Assembly (NCBI RefSeq): GCF_009928445.1
Contig: NZ_JAABNO010000002.1
Span: 1-64,000, forward strand
Direction of reading: 5' to 3'
DNA from: Clostridium sp. C8-1-8
GTDB taxonomy: Bacteria > Bacillota > Clostridia > Clostridiales > Clostridiaceae
DNA: 64,000 nt
Shown here: in pieces, positions 1-7,286 of the stretch
Position numbering within the stretch: the first letter of the stretch is position 1
Layout: every line of letters begins with the position of its first letter
Translations under genes and position numbers: made by a program
The notes under the pieces: generated by a model
Told to the model about the DNA's origin: nothing
Databases searched by the model: none
What the model saw: the letters and a program-made list of their open reading frames with translations, nothing else

Positions 1-26
1 TCATTTAATTCTAATTGCTCGCTCAT
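1..26 (-). CDS. Possible 5' end of a gene running off the left edge
   Basis: On the minus strand an ATG at 26 is preceded by an AAGGAG-type SD (about 35-40) at good spacing and opens with MSEQLELN before the window ends. Only eight codons are visible, so no function can be given. Caution: a diverged copy of this stretch at 21030-21083 has ACG in place of this ATG, so the whole segment may be a dispersed repeat and not a gene start. Confidence 0.3.
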
Positions 27-402
27 ATAGCATCTCCTTCATGACCACTTAATTTAAACAGTTTTCTTAAACATAATTTCTTTATTTAAAATTCAGATGC
101 GCAAAAAATATAGATTATTTGAATTAAAAATATTAGTTTGTTAAAACTATTGAAGAGATAGAGGCTTAAATATTAGGTATTATTGAAATTATATTTGATA
201 AATTAATATATTGGCTATCTTATGCTTTAATGTGCTTGTGACAAGAAATAATATGACTATATCCAGTATTTAGGTGGATTGTGTAGCTTTAAAATAATAA
301 TATTTATTATTGAATAAAAAAAGCTTTTATTAATCGCAATATTAGGGTAAAATTAAAACATACTATTTTATTAAAGGAGGTGAATTTCACACATCACTTA
401 GA
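27..402. other. Intergenic region with a repeat fragment
   Basis: No gene is supported here. Positions 24-58 hold one copy (minus orientation) of a dispersed repeat also found near 13029, 21030 and 59406. The sequence CAGATGCGCAAAAAA near 92-106 matches the 3' end of a second repeat family (intact copies at 896, 54887 and 62131). The rest is AT-rich and I see no clear promoter pair. Confidence 0.5.
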
Positions 403-411
403 TTGTGTGAA
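386..411 (+). promoter_or_regulatory. Hairpin between SD and start codon
   Basis: TTCACACA (386-393) and TGTGTGAA (404-411) form a perfect 8-bp stem with a 10-nt loop. It sits between a very strong SD (AAAGGAGGT, 374-382) and the ATG at 418. Without folding, the SD lies about 36 nt from the ATG. With the hairpin folded, about 11 unpaired nucleotides remain, a workable spacing. The stem and SD are seen directly; the bridging role is inference. Confidence 0.55.
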
Positions 412-417
412 TCACAT

Positions 418-804
418 ATGTCAGATAAAGAAAAGAATACTTGCGGATGTGGCTGTGGCTGCGAAGAAGATAATAATTTAGAATTAGTAAAAGAAGAAAA
501 TACATGTGGTTGCGGCGACGAAGATTGTGGCTGTGAAGATGAAGGCTGTGGATGTGGTCATGACCATGATCACGATCATGAAAGCTTTGTTGTAGACTTA
601 GAAGATGAAAATGGCAACGTAGTTAGTTGTGAAGTTATAGATGCTTTTGAGTATAAAGAAAAAGAATATGTATTAGTTCAAAATCCTAATGACGGATCAG
701 TATACTTATTCAAATCAGAAGGCGAAGAAGGCGAACTTGCTATTCCTGATGATGAAGAATTTGAAGAAGTTACTAAGTATTACGAATCTGAATTAGCTCA
801 ATAG
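418..804 (+). CDS. DUF1292 protein with Cys/His-rich N-terminus
   Basis: The C-terminal two thirds match the DUF1292 (YrzB-type) pattern: a short beta-rich domain with a DENGN motif, then EYKEKEYVLVQNP and an acidic tail. Its biochemical role is unknown. Before it lies an unusual low-complexity segment with repeated Cys-Gly pairs (CGCGCGC, CGCGDEDCGC, GCGCG), then HDHDHDHE. This looks like a soft-metal or zinc-binding tail; that is inference from composition. I take the ATG at 418; a TTG at 403 would place the start inside the hairpin that separates SD and ATG. The gene stands alone and is followed by a strong terminator. Confidence 0.8.
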   Translation: MSDKEKNTCGCGCGCEEDNNLELVKEENTCGCGDEDCGCEDEGCGCGHDHDHDHESFVVDLEDENGNVVSCEVIDAFEYKEKEYVLVQNPNDGSVYLFKSEGEEGELAIPDDEEFEEVTKYYESELAQ

Positions 805-810
805 GAATAA

Positions 811-837
811 AAAGGCGGTGTATACCGCCTTTTTTTA
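811..837 (+). terminator. Intrinsic terminator after the DUF1292 gene
   Basis: AAAGGCGGT-gtat-ACCGCCTTT followed by a T tract: a 9-bp stem with a tetraloop directly behind the stop at 804. Confidence 0.9.
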
Positions 838-842
838 TATCT

Positions 843-881
843 AAAAAAGTTGCTGAAGAAGAATCGCTTCAGCAACTTTTT
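843..881. terminator. Bidirectional intrinsic terminator
   Basis: AAGTTGCTGAAG and CTTCAGCAACTT form a 12-bp stem with A runs before and T runs after, so it can act in both directions. It lies 6 nt beyond the previous terminator. Confidence 0.8.
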
Positions 882-895
882 ATTCTATATAAAAT

Positions 896-941
896 GCCAG
901 AATTTTTTCACATACGTTCAGAAAAGGCAGATGCGCAAAAA
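896..941 (+). repeat. 46-bp dispersed repeat, family A, copy 1
   Basis: A 46-bp unit running from GCCAGAATTT to GATGCGCAAAAA. It is 43/46 identical to 54887-54932 and clearly related to 62131-62176. All three copies have the same length and each abuts an intrinsic terminator hairpin (here 942-975). Confidence 0.75.
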
Positions 942-975
942 TAGTTGAAGAAAGACCACTTCTCCAACTTTTTAT
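942..975. terminator. Terminator-like hairpin next to repeat A
   Basis: AGTTGAAGAA pairs with TTCTCCAACT (one mismatch) and is followed by TTTTT. It directly follows the 46-bp repeat. It is the third hairpin in 165 bp with no gene between them. Confidence 0.65.
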
Positions 976-985
976 CATCACATAA

Positions 986-1015
986 TTGTATGGTAATTAT
1001 TTATTAATATATAAT
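986..1015 (+). promoter_or_regulatory. Candidate sigma-A promoter for the aminotransferase
   Basis: TTGTAT-N18-TATAAT lies about 110 bp before the ATG at 1128. The -10 box is perfect but the -35 is only partly matched, and in such AT-rich DNA chance matches are common. Confidence 0.35.
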
Positions 1016-1127
1016 ATATATAGGAGTTATTGCTTTAATATGAAAAACATTGAAGGATTTAGTTGCTTCTATGAATTAATTAGGCAGATAACTTCAATCA
1101 TATTTATTATATAGAGGAGAGTAAAAA

Positions 1128-1952
1128 ATGAGTGAATGTTATTCAAATAAATTTATTTTAAATGGAACATCTAGAGATATAGAAAAGTTTGACGATAATA
1201 TATTAAAGAGAAAAGGAATAGTCTATGAAGTTATAAGAGTTATAGATGGAGTCCCACTTTTTCTTGAAAAGCATCTTGAAAGAATGAACACATCTTTTTC
1301 TTTGATAGGCAAAGAGATAAAGCACACTAAAGAAGAAATTAAAGAACAAATAATGTCACTAATAAAAGAAGTAAATATATTAAACGGCAATGTAAAGCTA
1401 TTAATAGATTCTGAAAGCGTAGAGAAAAATCTTTTGGTTTACTTTGTTAAACATTCTTATCCTACATTGGAGCAATACAAAGCTGGCGTTAGTACTACAC
1501 TATTCTTTGGTGAAAGAGAAAATCCAAATGCAAAAATAGTTAACACTAATTTTAGAGAGCAAGTGAATAAGCAAATAGAAAAAGCTGATGCATATGAAGC
1601 TATACTTGTTGATAGAGATGGTTTTATAACTGAAGGAAGTAAGTCTAACATCTTTATGGTAAGAGGAAAAGATATATTAACTTCTCCGTTAGAAGATGTT
1701 TTGCCAGGGGTTACAAGGGGATCTATTATCGACATATGCAAAGAAAACAACTTTTCTATTAAGGAAGAAAAAGTGTCATATAAGGATATTGTGTTTTTTG
1801 ATGGTATGTTTATTACAGGAACTTCTCCTAAAATACTTCCTATTTCAAATGTTGATAGAATAATTTTAAATTCGTCAGAAAATGAAATTGTTTTAGCATT
1901 AATCGGTTTATATAATAAAAAAATTAATGATTATATAAAAAAATATAAATAG
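1128..1952 (+). CDS. Class IV PLP-dependent aminotransferase
   Basis: A 274-aa protein of the class IV (D-amino-acid / branched-chain / aminodeoxychorismate lyase) fold. Typical marks: the early VYEVIRVIDGVPLFLEKHLERM segment, Lys136 at the position expected for the PLP Schiff base (context NAKIVNTN), the EAILVDRDGFITEGSKSN block with Glu169, and LPGVTRG near the C-terminus. It transfers an amino group between an amino acid and a keto acid, or acts as a PabC-type lyase. The motifs do not settle which substrate is used. Start: ATG after GAGGAG (spacing about 8). It stands alone before fapA, with no pab or ilv neighbours to help. Confidence 0.8.
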   Translation: MSECYSNKFILNGTSRDIEKFDDNILKRKGIVYEVIRVIDGVPLFLEKHLERMNTSFSLIGKEIKHTKEEIKEQIMSLIKEVNILNGNVKLLIDSESVEKNLLVYFVKHSYPTLEQYKAGVSTTLFFGERENPNAKIVNTNFREQVNKQIEKADAYEAILVDRDGFITEGSKSNIFMVRGKDILTSPLEDVLPGVTRGSIIDICKENNFSIKEEKVSYKDIVFFDGMFITGTSPKILPISNVDRIILNSSENEIVLALIGLYNKKINDYIKKYK

Positions 1953-1990
1953 GAAGTTAAATGAAATTATAAGTATCATTAAAAATTAAA

Positions 1991-2018
1991 TTACAATTAA
2001 ACCTTAATATGGTATACT
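1991..2018 (+). promoter_or_regulatory. Candidate sigma-A promoter before fapA
   Basis: TTACAA-N16-TATACT ends about 33 bp before the fapA ATG at 2052. The position and the -10 box make this a reasonable start for the early chemotaxis transcript. Confidence 0.5.
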
Positions 2019-2051
2019 AAAAGCAACAATTAATGATTGGGGGAGTTATAA

Positions 2052-3956
2052 ATGAATGAATATTTATATGAAGCTTTCACAATTGAAGAATGTATACGGC
2101 TAGCTGAAGATGATCTTGGTTTATCCTCTGGCGAGTTTGATTACGAAGTCGTCGAAAAGAAAGGAATGCTTAAAAGAAAGTATAAAATTAAGGTTTTTCC
2201 TCATAAAAAAAATGATGGTATTTATGGAACTGTATCTATCAAAAATGGGGTTTTTAAAGTAGTTGATCCTGAAAATCAAGGTACACTTGCTAAAATATAT
2301 GTTTCAGATAATATTAATCTTTATATTGATGATAAAAAAGTTGAAGATTTTTGTAATATATCCGAAAATAATGTTATAAGGTATGATATCATAAATCAAG
2401 AAGCTAAAAGAGAGGTCAATATAGTAACAGCTAATGATAATATGACTGCAGTAGCTTCTGTGAGATATATACCTAAAAGAATATACAAGATACCTGATTC
2501 AGATATTACAAAAGTGTTAAAACTTAAAGTGGAATTAGAATACGAGGAATATCCTCCTAAATTTACAGAAGTTGAAATTAAAAAGCTTTTAGCTGAAAGA
2601 GGAATTGTAAGTGGTCTAATTCTTGACAATCTAAAACAACTATGTTCTGGTAATACTGAAAATGAAGTGTTAGTGGCAGAAGGAAAACGAGAAAGAGAAA
2701 CCATTCAAGATGAAATAACCTTGCTTTTTAAAGGCAAAGGTATCAGAACAATTGATGACAATGAGAAGGTTGACTTTAGAAATATGAACTATACTCCTAA
2801 TGTAGCAGAAGATGAAATTATAGCAGTTATAAAAAAAGGCGAAGAGGGTAAACCTGGTATAGATATTTATGGTAAGATTATTAAAGTTGAACCATATAAG
2901 GAACTAAAATTAACTGTAGGTGATGGCTGCAAACTAGATGGAAGTAATGTTATTGCTTGTATTGATGGCAGGCCAGAGTTCAAGAACAATATTATTACTG
3001 TTAATAGAATATATGAAGCAACCTCAGACGTAAATATGGCTAGTGGAAATTTGACCTTTACTGGAGATATACATATTGGCGCAAGTGTAAGCCAAGGTAT
3101 GACTATTAAGGCCGGAAAATCAGTAAGCATTGATGGGGCTGTGGATGGATCTCATATTATTTCTGGTGACTCTACAGTAATCAATGGAAATATAATTGGT
3201 TCTACTATTGAAGCTGGTGGAAAAGACTTTTTAGTACAACAGCAAATTGAAGCTTTAAATGAGCTTAAACAATCAATAGTAAACCTTAGTAGTACCGTGT
3301 TAGAAATAAAAGAGCACAATCTATTAGGAGCAGATAGAACCGATGGTGAAATAATAAAGGTTTTGATAGAAAATAAATTTAAGAATATTATCACCAATTC
3401 GCTGAATATAATAAGGCTTTTTTCTAAGGGCGATGAAGTTTCAAAAACCTTAAGTAGATTGGTTAGGCAGATGCTTATAGGTCTAGGACCAACTACTATA
3501 AAACACTATAGTGAGTTGGACAAACTAGTGGTTTTATCAGAGAACTTAATTAAAGGTCTAGAACGCAGTATAAATGTACCAGCTGATATAATTATTAATT
3601 ACTGCCAAGATTCTACAATAAGTTCATCTGGGAGTATATACATAAATGGTAAAGGTCAGTACATATCACACTTAACTTGTAGTGGAAGTATAATTTTCAC
3701 TCAAAATGGAAGTGTATCTAGAGGTGGATATCTTAAAGCTGAAACAGAAATAAGATGTAAAACTATTGGTAGTACTGGTGGTGTTAAAACTAAAGCTTCT
3801 GTAGCAAAAGGAGGACATATATATGCAGATATTGCATATCATAATACCATTTTTGCAATAGGAGAAAGAGAAATAATTTTAGACGAACCTTCAAGGAATC
3901 TTCATGTATACATGGATGACCTTGGAGATATAATAATAGATAAGCTTCGTTTATAA
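2052..3956 (+). CDS. fapA: FapA-type polymerizing domain protein (DUF342)
   Basis: A 634-aa DUF342/FapA family protein. The first 55 residues form a Jag-N/KH-like basic module (ECIRLAEDDLGL, then VVEKKGMLKRKYKIKVF). The middle (about 330-390) has hexapeptide-like beta-helix turns with many Gly, Ile and Ser. About residues 395-475 are helical, probably coiled coil, and a second beta-helix (about 525-634) closes the protein. The family name comes from a role in flagellar assembly and envelope organisation; the exact function is unsettled. SD GGGGGAG precedes the ATG. It opens a run with cheW, cheD, cheB and cheR at 2-11 nt spacing, so it is probably co-transcribed with them. Confidence 0.8.
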   Translation: MNEYLYEAFTIEECIRLAEDDLGLSSGEFDYEVVEKKGMLKRKYKIKVFPHKKNDGIYGTVSIKNGVFKVVDPENQGTLAKIYVSDNINLYIDDKKVEDFCNISENNVIRYDIINQEAKREVNIVTANDNMTAVASVRYIPKRIYKIPDSDITKVLKLKVELEYEEYPPKFTEVEIKKLLAERGIVSGLILDNLKQLCSGNTENEVLVAEGKRERETIQDEITLLFKGKGIRTIDDNEKVDFRNMNYTPNVAEDEIIAVIKKGEEGKPGIDIYGKIIKVEPYKELKLTVGDGCKLDGSNVIACIDGRPEFKNNIITVNRIYEATSDVNMASGNLTFTGDIHIGASVSQGMTIKAGKSVSIDGAVDGSHIISGDSTVINGNIIGSTIEAGGKDFLVQQQIEALNELKQSIVNLSSTVLEIKEHNLLGADRTDGEIIKVLIENKFKNIITNSLNIIRLFSKGDEVSKTLSRLVRQMLIGLGPTTIKHYSELDKLVVLSENLIKGLERSINVPADIIINYCQDSTISSSGSIYINGKGQYISHLTCSGSIIFTQNGSVSRGGYLKAETEIRCKTIGSTGGVKTKASVAKGGHIYADIAYHNTIFAIGEREIILDEPSRNLHVYMDDLGDIIIDKLRL

Positions 3957-3967
3957 GGGGGATTACA

Positions 3968-4417
3968 ATGGCTAACAAAGAAATTAAATTACTTATTTTC
4001 AGTTTGAATGGAGAACATTATGCAACAAACATCATGGATGTAGAAAGAATATTAGGTTATGAAGCGCCTACAGGACTTCCAGATGCACCTAATTTTGTGG
4101 ATGGAGTTATTAACTATGAGGATAGCATTCTTCCTATAGTAAATCTATCTAAGAAGTTTGGTTTTGCTACAAAGCTTAATTTGGCTGAAACAAAGATTAT
4201 AGTGGTTAAAGAAAGTGGCTCTAAGATAGGTATTATAGTAGATAACGTATATGAAGTAAAAGATGTTGAGGTCGATTTAATAGAAAACCCACCAGCGATA
4301 GCATCAAATATTTCTAGAAGATATATAAAAGGACTGATAAGGTTAAAAGATAACATAGTAATCCTGTTAGATTTATCTAAAATCTTAACAGAGGAAGAAA
4401 AAAGCAAATTGCTATAA
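3968..4417 (+). CDS. cheW: Chemotaxis coupling protein CheW (copy 1)
   Basis: 149 aa, the length of a single CheW domain. It links chemoreceptors to the CheA kinase at the inner membrane. The signature is visible: beta strands with VERILG near residue 27, LPDAPNFVDGVINYEDSILPIVNL (37-60) and the second half VKESGSKIGIIVDNVYEV followed by YIKGLIRL. SD AAGGGGG precedes the ATG. It is the second gene of the fapA-cheR run. A second cheW lies at 10350. The two differ considerably, so they may serve different receptor sets or be partly redundant; this cannot be told from sequence. Confidence 0.93.
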   Translation: MANKEIKLLIFSLNGEHYATNIMDVERILGYEAPTGLPDAPNFVDGVINYEDSILPIVNLSKKFGFATKLNLAETKIIVVKESGSKIGIIVDNVYEVKDVEVDLIENPPAIASNISRRYIKGLIRLKDNIVILLDLSKILTEEEKSKLL

Positions 4418-4426
4418 GGTGGTTCT

Positions 4427-4915
4427 ATGATAGATGCAGAAATCAAAGTAGGTATTGCTGATTTAAATACAGTAAAATATCCAGATAAGATAATGACTAT
4501 CGGACTTGGGTCTTGCGTAGGTATAGCAGTATATGATAAGGTCAAACAATTTGGTGGGTTATCACATATTATGCTTCCTGATTCTACTCAGTTTAAGGAT
4601 GTAAAAAATCCTTACAAATTTGCAGATTTAGCAATACCTATTCTAATTGATAAGATGGAGAAGTTAGGCTGTCAAAGGAGAAACTTGATTGTTAAGATCG
4701 CAGGTGGAGCATCCATGTTTAATTTTTCCGATAAAAGTATGATAAGTGATATTGGAAAAAGAAATGGAGAAGCAGTAGAAAAAGCTCTTAAAGCTATGCA
4801 GCTTTCTGCGGTAGCCTCGCACTTAGGAGGCAATAAAGGAAGAACAATGGTTTTAGATTCAAAAACTGGTAAGGTAATAATAAAGATTGTAGGACAAGGT
4901 ATTATAGAACTTTAA
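4427..4915 (+). CDS. cheD: Chemoreceptor glutamine deamidase CheD
   Basis: 162 aa, full length for CheD. It deamidates receptor glutamines and, in Bacillus-type systems, also binds CheC. The catalytic Cys (GLGSC, residue 30) and His (GLSHIMLPD, residue 47) are in place, as is the KIAGGASMF segment. SD GGTGG lies 7 nt ahead of the ATG. The gene is 9 nt behind cheW and 13 nt ahead of the likely cheB start. With cheC at 9356 in the same cluster, the CheC-CheD adaptation loop known from Bacillus and Thermotoga is probably present. Confidence 0.93.
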   Translation: MIDAEIKVGIADLNTVKYPDKIMTIGLGSCVGIAVYDKVKQFGGLSHIMLPDSTQFKDVKNPYKFADLAIPILIDKMEKLGCQRRNLIVKIAGGASMFNFSDKSMISDIGKRNGEAVEKALKAMQLSAVASHLGGNKGRTMVLDSKTGKVIIKIVGQGIIEL

Positions 4916-4928
4916 TGGAGTGATAATC

Positions 4929-5969
4929 TTGAATAAAATAAAAGTTATGGTAGTAGACGATTCTGCACTTATGAGAAAGATAATTTCTGACATGATAAAT
5001 GAAGAGACAGATATGGAAGTTATAGCTACAGCAAGAAATGGTGAGGAGTTCGTTGAGAAGGTAGGAGGTTATAATCCAGATGTAATTACCTTAGATGTAG
5101 AAATGCCAAAGATGGATGGCATAACTGCATTGAAAAAGCTTAAGCTCACTAACAGAAATGCAAAAGTTATAATGCTTAGCAGTTTAACAACCAGTTCATC
5201 AAGAACTACATTAGATTGTTTAGATGCTGGTGCAGCTGACTTTGTTTCTAAGCCATCAGGCTCCATATCACTAGACATAAATAAAGTTAAATTAGAACTT
5301 GTACATAAAATAAGAGCAGTAGCATCAATAAAAAAATCATTATTTGATTTTAAGGTGGAAAAGAAAGAACCAGCAAGATATGTGACAAATACTAGAGCAA
5401 CCGGCAAGATTGAAGCTGTAGTAATTGGTGCCTCAACTGGAGGTCCAAGAGCTTTACAAACTGTGCTAACAGAGCTTCCTGGAGATTTAGGTGTTCCAGT
5501 ATTAGTAGTACAGCATATGCCAGCAGGATTCACAAAGACTTTCGCAGAAAGACTAAACAATCTCTGTAACCTTAAGGTGGTTGAGGCTGAAAATAATATG
5601 AATATCGAGAAAAATGTAATATATATAGCACCAGGTGGATTTCATATGGAGGTTTCAAAAGATAGAAAGATATCTTTAAATCAAGAACCTAGCATATGGG
5701 GAGTAAGACCAGCTGTAGATAAATTGTTCCATAGTTCAGCTGCTGTATATGGGAAAAATCAATTATCTGTTGTGCTTACAGGAATGGGCAAAGATGGAGC
5801 TCAAGGTACAGTATCTATAAAGAATGCAGGTGGACATACTATTTCTGAGGATGAATCAACTTGTACTATATATGGTATGCCAAAAGCTACATTTGAAACA
5901 GGAAAAGTAGATGAAGTATTACCTTTAGGATATGTAGCAAAAAAAATAGTAACATTAGTGAAAGGATAA
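4929..5969 (+). CDS. cheB: Receptor methylesterase CheB
   Basis: CheB removes methyl groups from receptor glutamates and is activated by CheA. It has an N-terminal receiver (Asp56 in TLDVEMPKMDG, with VVDDSALMRK at the start) and a C-terminal esterase with Ser169 (IGASTGGPRAL), His196 (QHMPAGF) and Asp289 (TGMGKDGAQG), numbered from the TTG start. I prefer TTG at 4929 because the SD GGAG (4917-4920) lies 8 nt before it; the in-frame GTG at 4920 overlaps that SD. The same TGATnnnTTG arrangement recurs in fliD and fliR. Its partner methyltransferase cheR follows 10 nt downstream. Confidence 0.94.
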   Translation: MNKIKVMVVDDSALMRKIISDMINEETDMEVIATARNGEEFVEKVGGYNPDVITLDVEMPKMDGITALKKLKLTNRNAKVIMLSSLTTSSSRTTLDCLDAGAADFVSKPSGSISLDINKVKLELVHKIRAVASIKKSLFDFKVEKKEPARYVTNTRATGKIEAVVIGASTGGPRALQTVLTELPGDLGVPVLVVQHMPAGFTKTFAERLNNLCNLKVVEAENNMNIEKNVIYIAPGGFHMEVSKDRKISLNQEPSIWGVRPAVDKLFHSSAAVYGKNQLSVVLTGMGKDGAQGTVSIKNAGGHTISEDESTCTIYGMPKATFETGKVDEVLPLGYVAKKIVTLVKG

Positions 5970-5979
5970 TAGGTGAGTT

Positions 5980-6744
5980 ATGGATTTCAATCAGTTTCAT
6001 CAGTGGGTACACAAGGAACTTGGAATAAATTTGTCAGCATATAAACCAACTCAGCTAAACAGAAGAATTGATAGCTTAATGACAAGATTAGGCGTTAAAT
6101 CTCTAGAGGAATATACAAAACTCATAAAAACTGATAAAGACCACAGACAAAAGTTTTTAGACTTCATAACTATAAATGTTACAGAGTTTTTTAGAAATCC
6201 AGAGCTTTTTGAAGAGCTTGAAGGTATTTTGAAAAAGGAAGTAGCATCTAATAACAGTCTTAAGATATGGAGTGCTGCTTGTTCTATAGGATGTGAACCT
6301 TATTCTATTTCTATGATTTTGAATAATATCAGTCCAACTGGTAGACATAAGATAATTGCAACTGATATTGACAATACAATACTTACAAAGGCTAAACTTG
6401 GTGAGTATACTGACAATGAAATGAAAAATGTAAAGCAAAAAGAATTAGATAAATATTTCAAAAAAGTAAAAGATAAATATTATATAGATCAAAGCGTTAA
6501 AAACATGATTACTTTTAAGAAACATGATCTTATACTTGATAGCTATGAGAATAATTTTGACTTAATTGTATGTAGAAATGTAGTAATTTACTTTAATGTG
6601 GATGTAAAAAATGATATATATAAGAGATTTGCAGCTTCGCTTAAAAAAGGCGGACTACTTTTCGTAGGAGCTACAGAGAGTATATATAACTATAAAGACT
6701 TCGGCTTTGAAAAAGCTTCTACTTTTATCTATAGAAAGTTATAA
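5980..6744 (+). CDS. cheR: Receptor methyltransferase CheR
   Basis: 254 aa. It transfers methyl groups from S-adenosylmethionine to receptor glutamates, opposing CheB. The N-terminal helical domain (about 1-70) is followed by NVTEFFRNPELF, then the SAM-binding SAACSIGCEPYSI, ATDIDNTIL and the CRNVVIYF motif near residue 205. A C-terminal NWETF-type receptor tether site is not expected on this protein and cannot be judged. SD TAGGTGAG precedes the ATG. It is the last gene of the fapA-cheR run; no clear terminator follows. Confidence 0.94.
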   Translation: MDFNQFHQWVHKELGINLSAYKPTQLNRRIDSLMTRLGVKSLEEYTKLIKTDKDHRQKFLDFITINVTEFFRNPELFEELEGILKKEVASNNSLKIWSAACSIGCEPYSISMILNNISPTGRHKIIATDIDNTILTKAKLGEYTDNEMKNVKQKELDKYFKKVKDKYYIDQSVKNMITFKKHDLILDSYENNFDLIVCRNVVIYFNVDVKNDIYKRFAASLKKGGLLFVGATESIYNYKDFGFEKASTFIYRKL

Positions 6745-7055
6745 TATATCAATGCACTTATAACAATAATAATAAATAGGTAGAAATTTGTAGGATTATG
6801 ACTAAAATAGCTTTTAATATGATGATAAATTATATAAAATAGTTAATAGAATTATTTGCTATAAAGAAATATAACCTTTTATACGATTATTAAAGTGTAC
6901 ATAATCAATAACATTCATATTTTAATTTAGACAATAAGTTTTGTGAAAATAAAATAGTTTATTAGAAATGATTTATTAAAAGTAACAATCTGTGAAACTA
7001 GAAGATTATAACACAGTGACTTAAATAAAATATACTTTCACAGAATTGCAGAAGC
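6745..7055. other. AT-rich gap between cheR and the cheA leader array
   Basis: No ORF of note and no terminator hairpin that I can see. It holds one candidate sigma-D promoter (6862-6889). The cheA transcript could therefore start here or continue from cheR. Confidence 0.5.
6862..6889 (+). promoter_or_regulatory. Candidate sigma-D promoter upstream of cheA
   Basis: TAAA-N16-TACGATTA, one base longer in the spacer than the N15 seen in the better promoters of this window (13242, 21399, 27474, 28003). It would give a leader of about 390 nt that includes the whole hairpin array. Confidence 0.35.
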
Positions 7056-7280
7056 CACAACAAATATACTTGTTATGTGCTTGGAAGAATAACAGGAGAC
7101 ATGACAAGTAATAATTGTTGTGTGCCAATAAGGAATACAGGAGGCGCAACAATTAATAATTGTTGTGTGCTAAAAAGGAATACAGGAGGCGTAACAATTA
7201 ATAATTGTTACGTGCTAAAAAGGAATACAGGAGGCATAACAATTAATAATTGTTATGTGCTTCGGAGAATAACAGGAGGG
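7056..7280 (+). repeat. Five 45-bp tandem hairpin/SD units in the cheA leader
   Basis: Five units of exactly 45 bp lie at 7056, 7101, 7146, 7191 and 7236, ending 6 nt before the cheA ATG (7287). Each unit has a hairpin (9-bp AACAATT-type stem, 3-nt AAT loop in units 2-4), then a short spacer and a full SD (ACAGGAGG or close). The stem bases covary: GTAAC/GTTAC in unit 3, ATAAC/GTTAT in unit 4, GCAAC/GTTGT in unit 2. Only the last SD is placed to serve cheA. All units keep one reading frame open (15 codons each), so copy-number change would not shift the frame. Confidence 0.9.
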
Positions 7281-7286
7281 ATAATT

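Noticed and set aside
7056..7280. CRISPR array reading of the cheA leader repeats
   Set aside because: The 45-bp units are contiguous with no unique spacers and there are no cas genes in the window; each unit has an SD and keeps the cheA frame.
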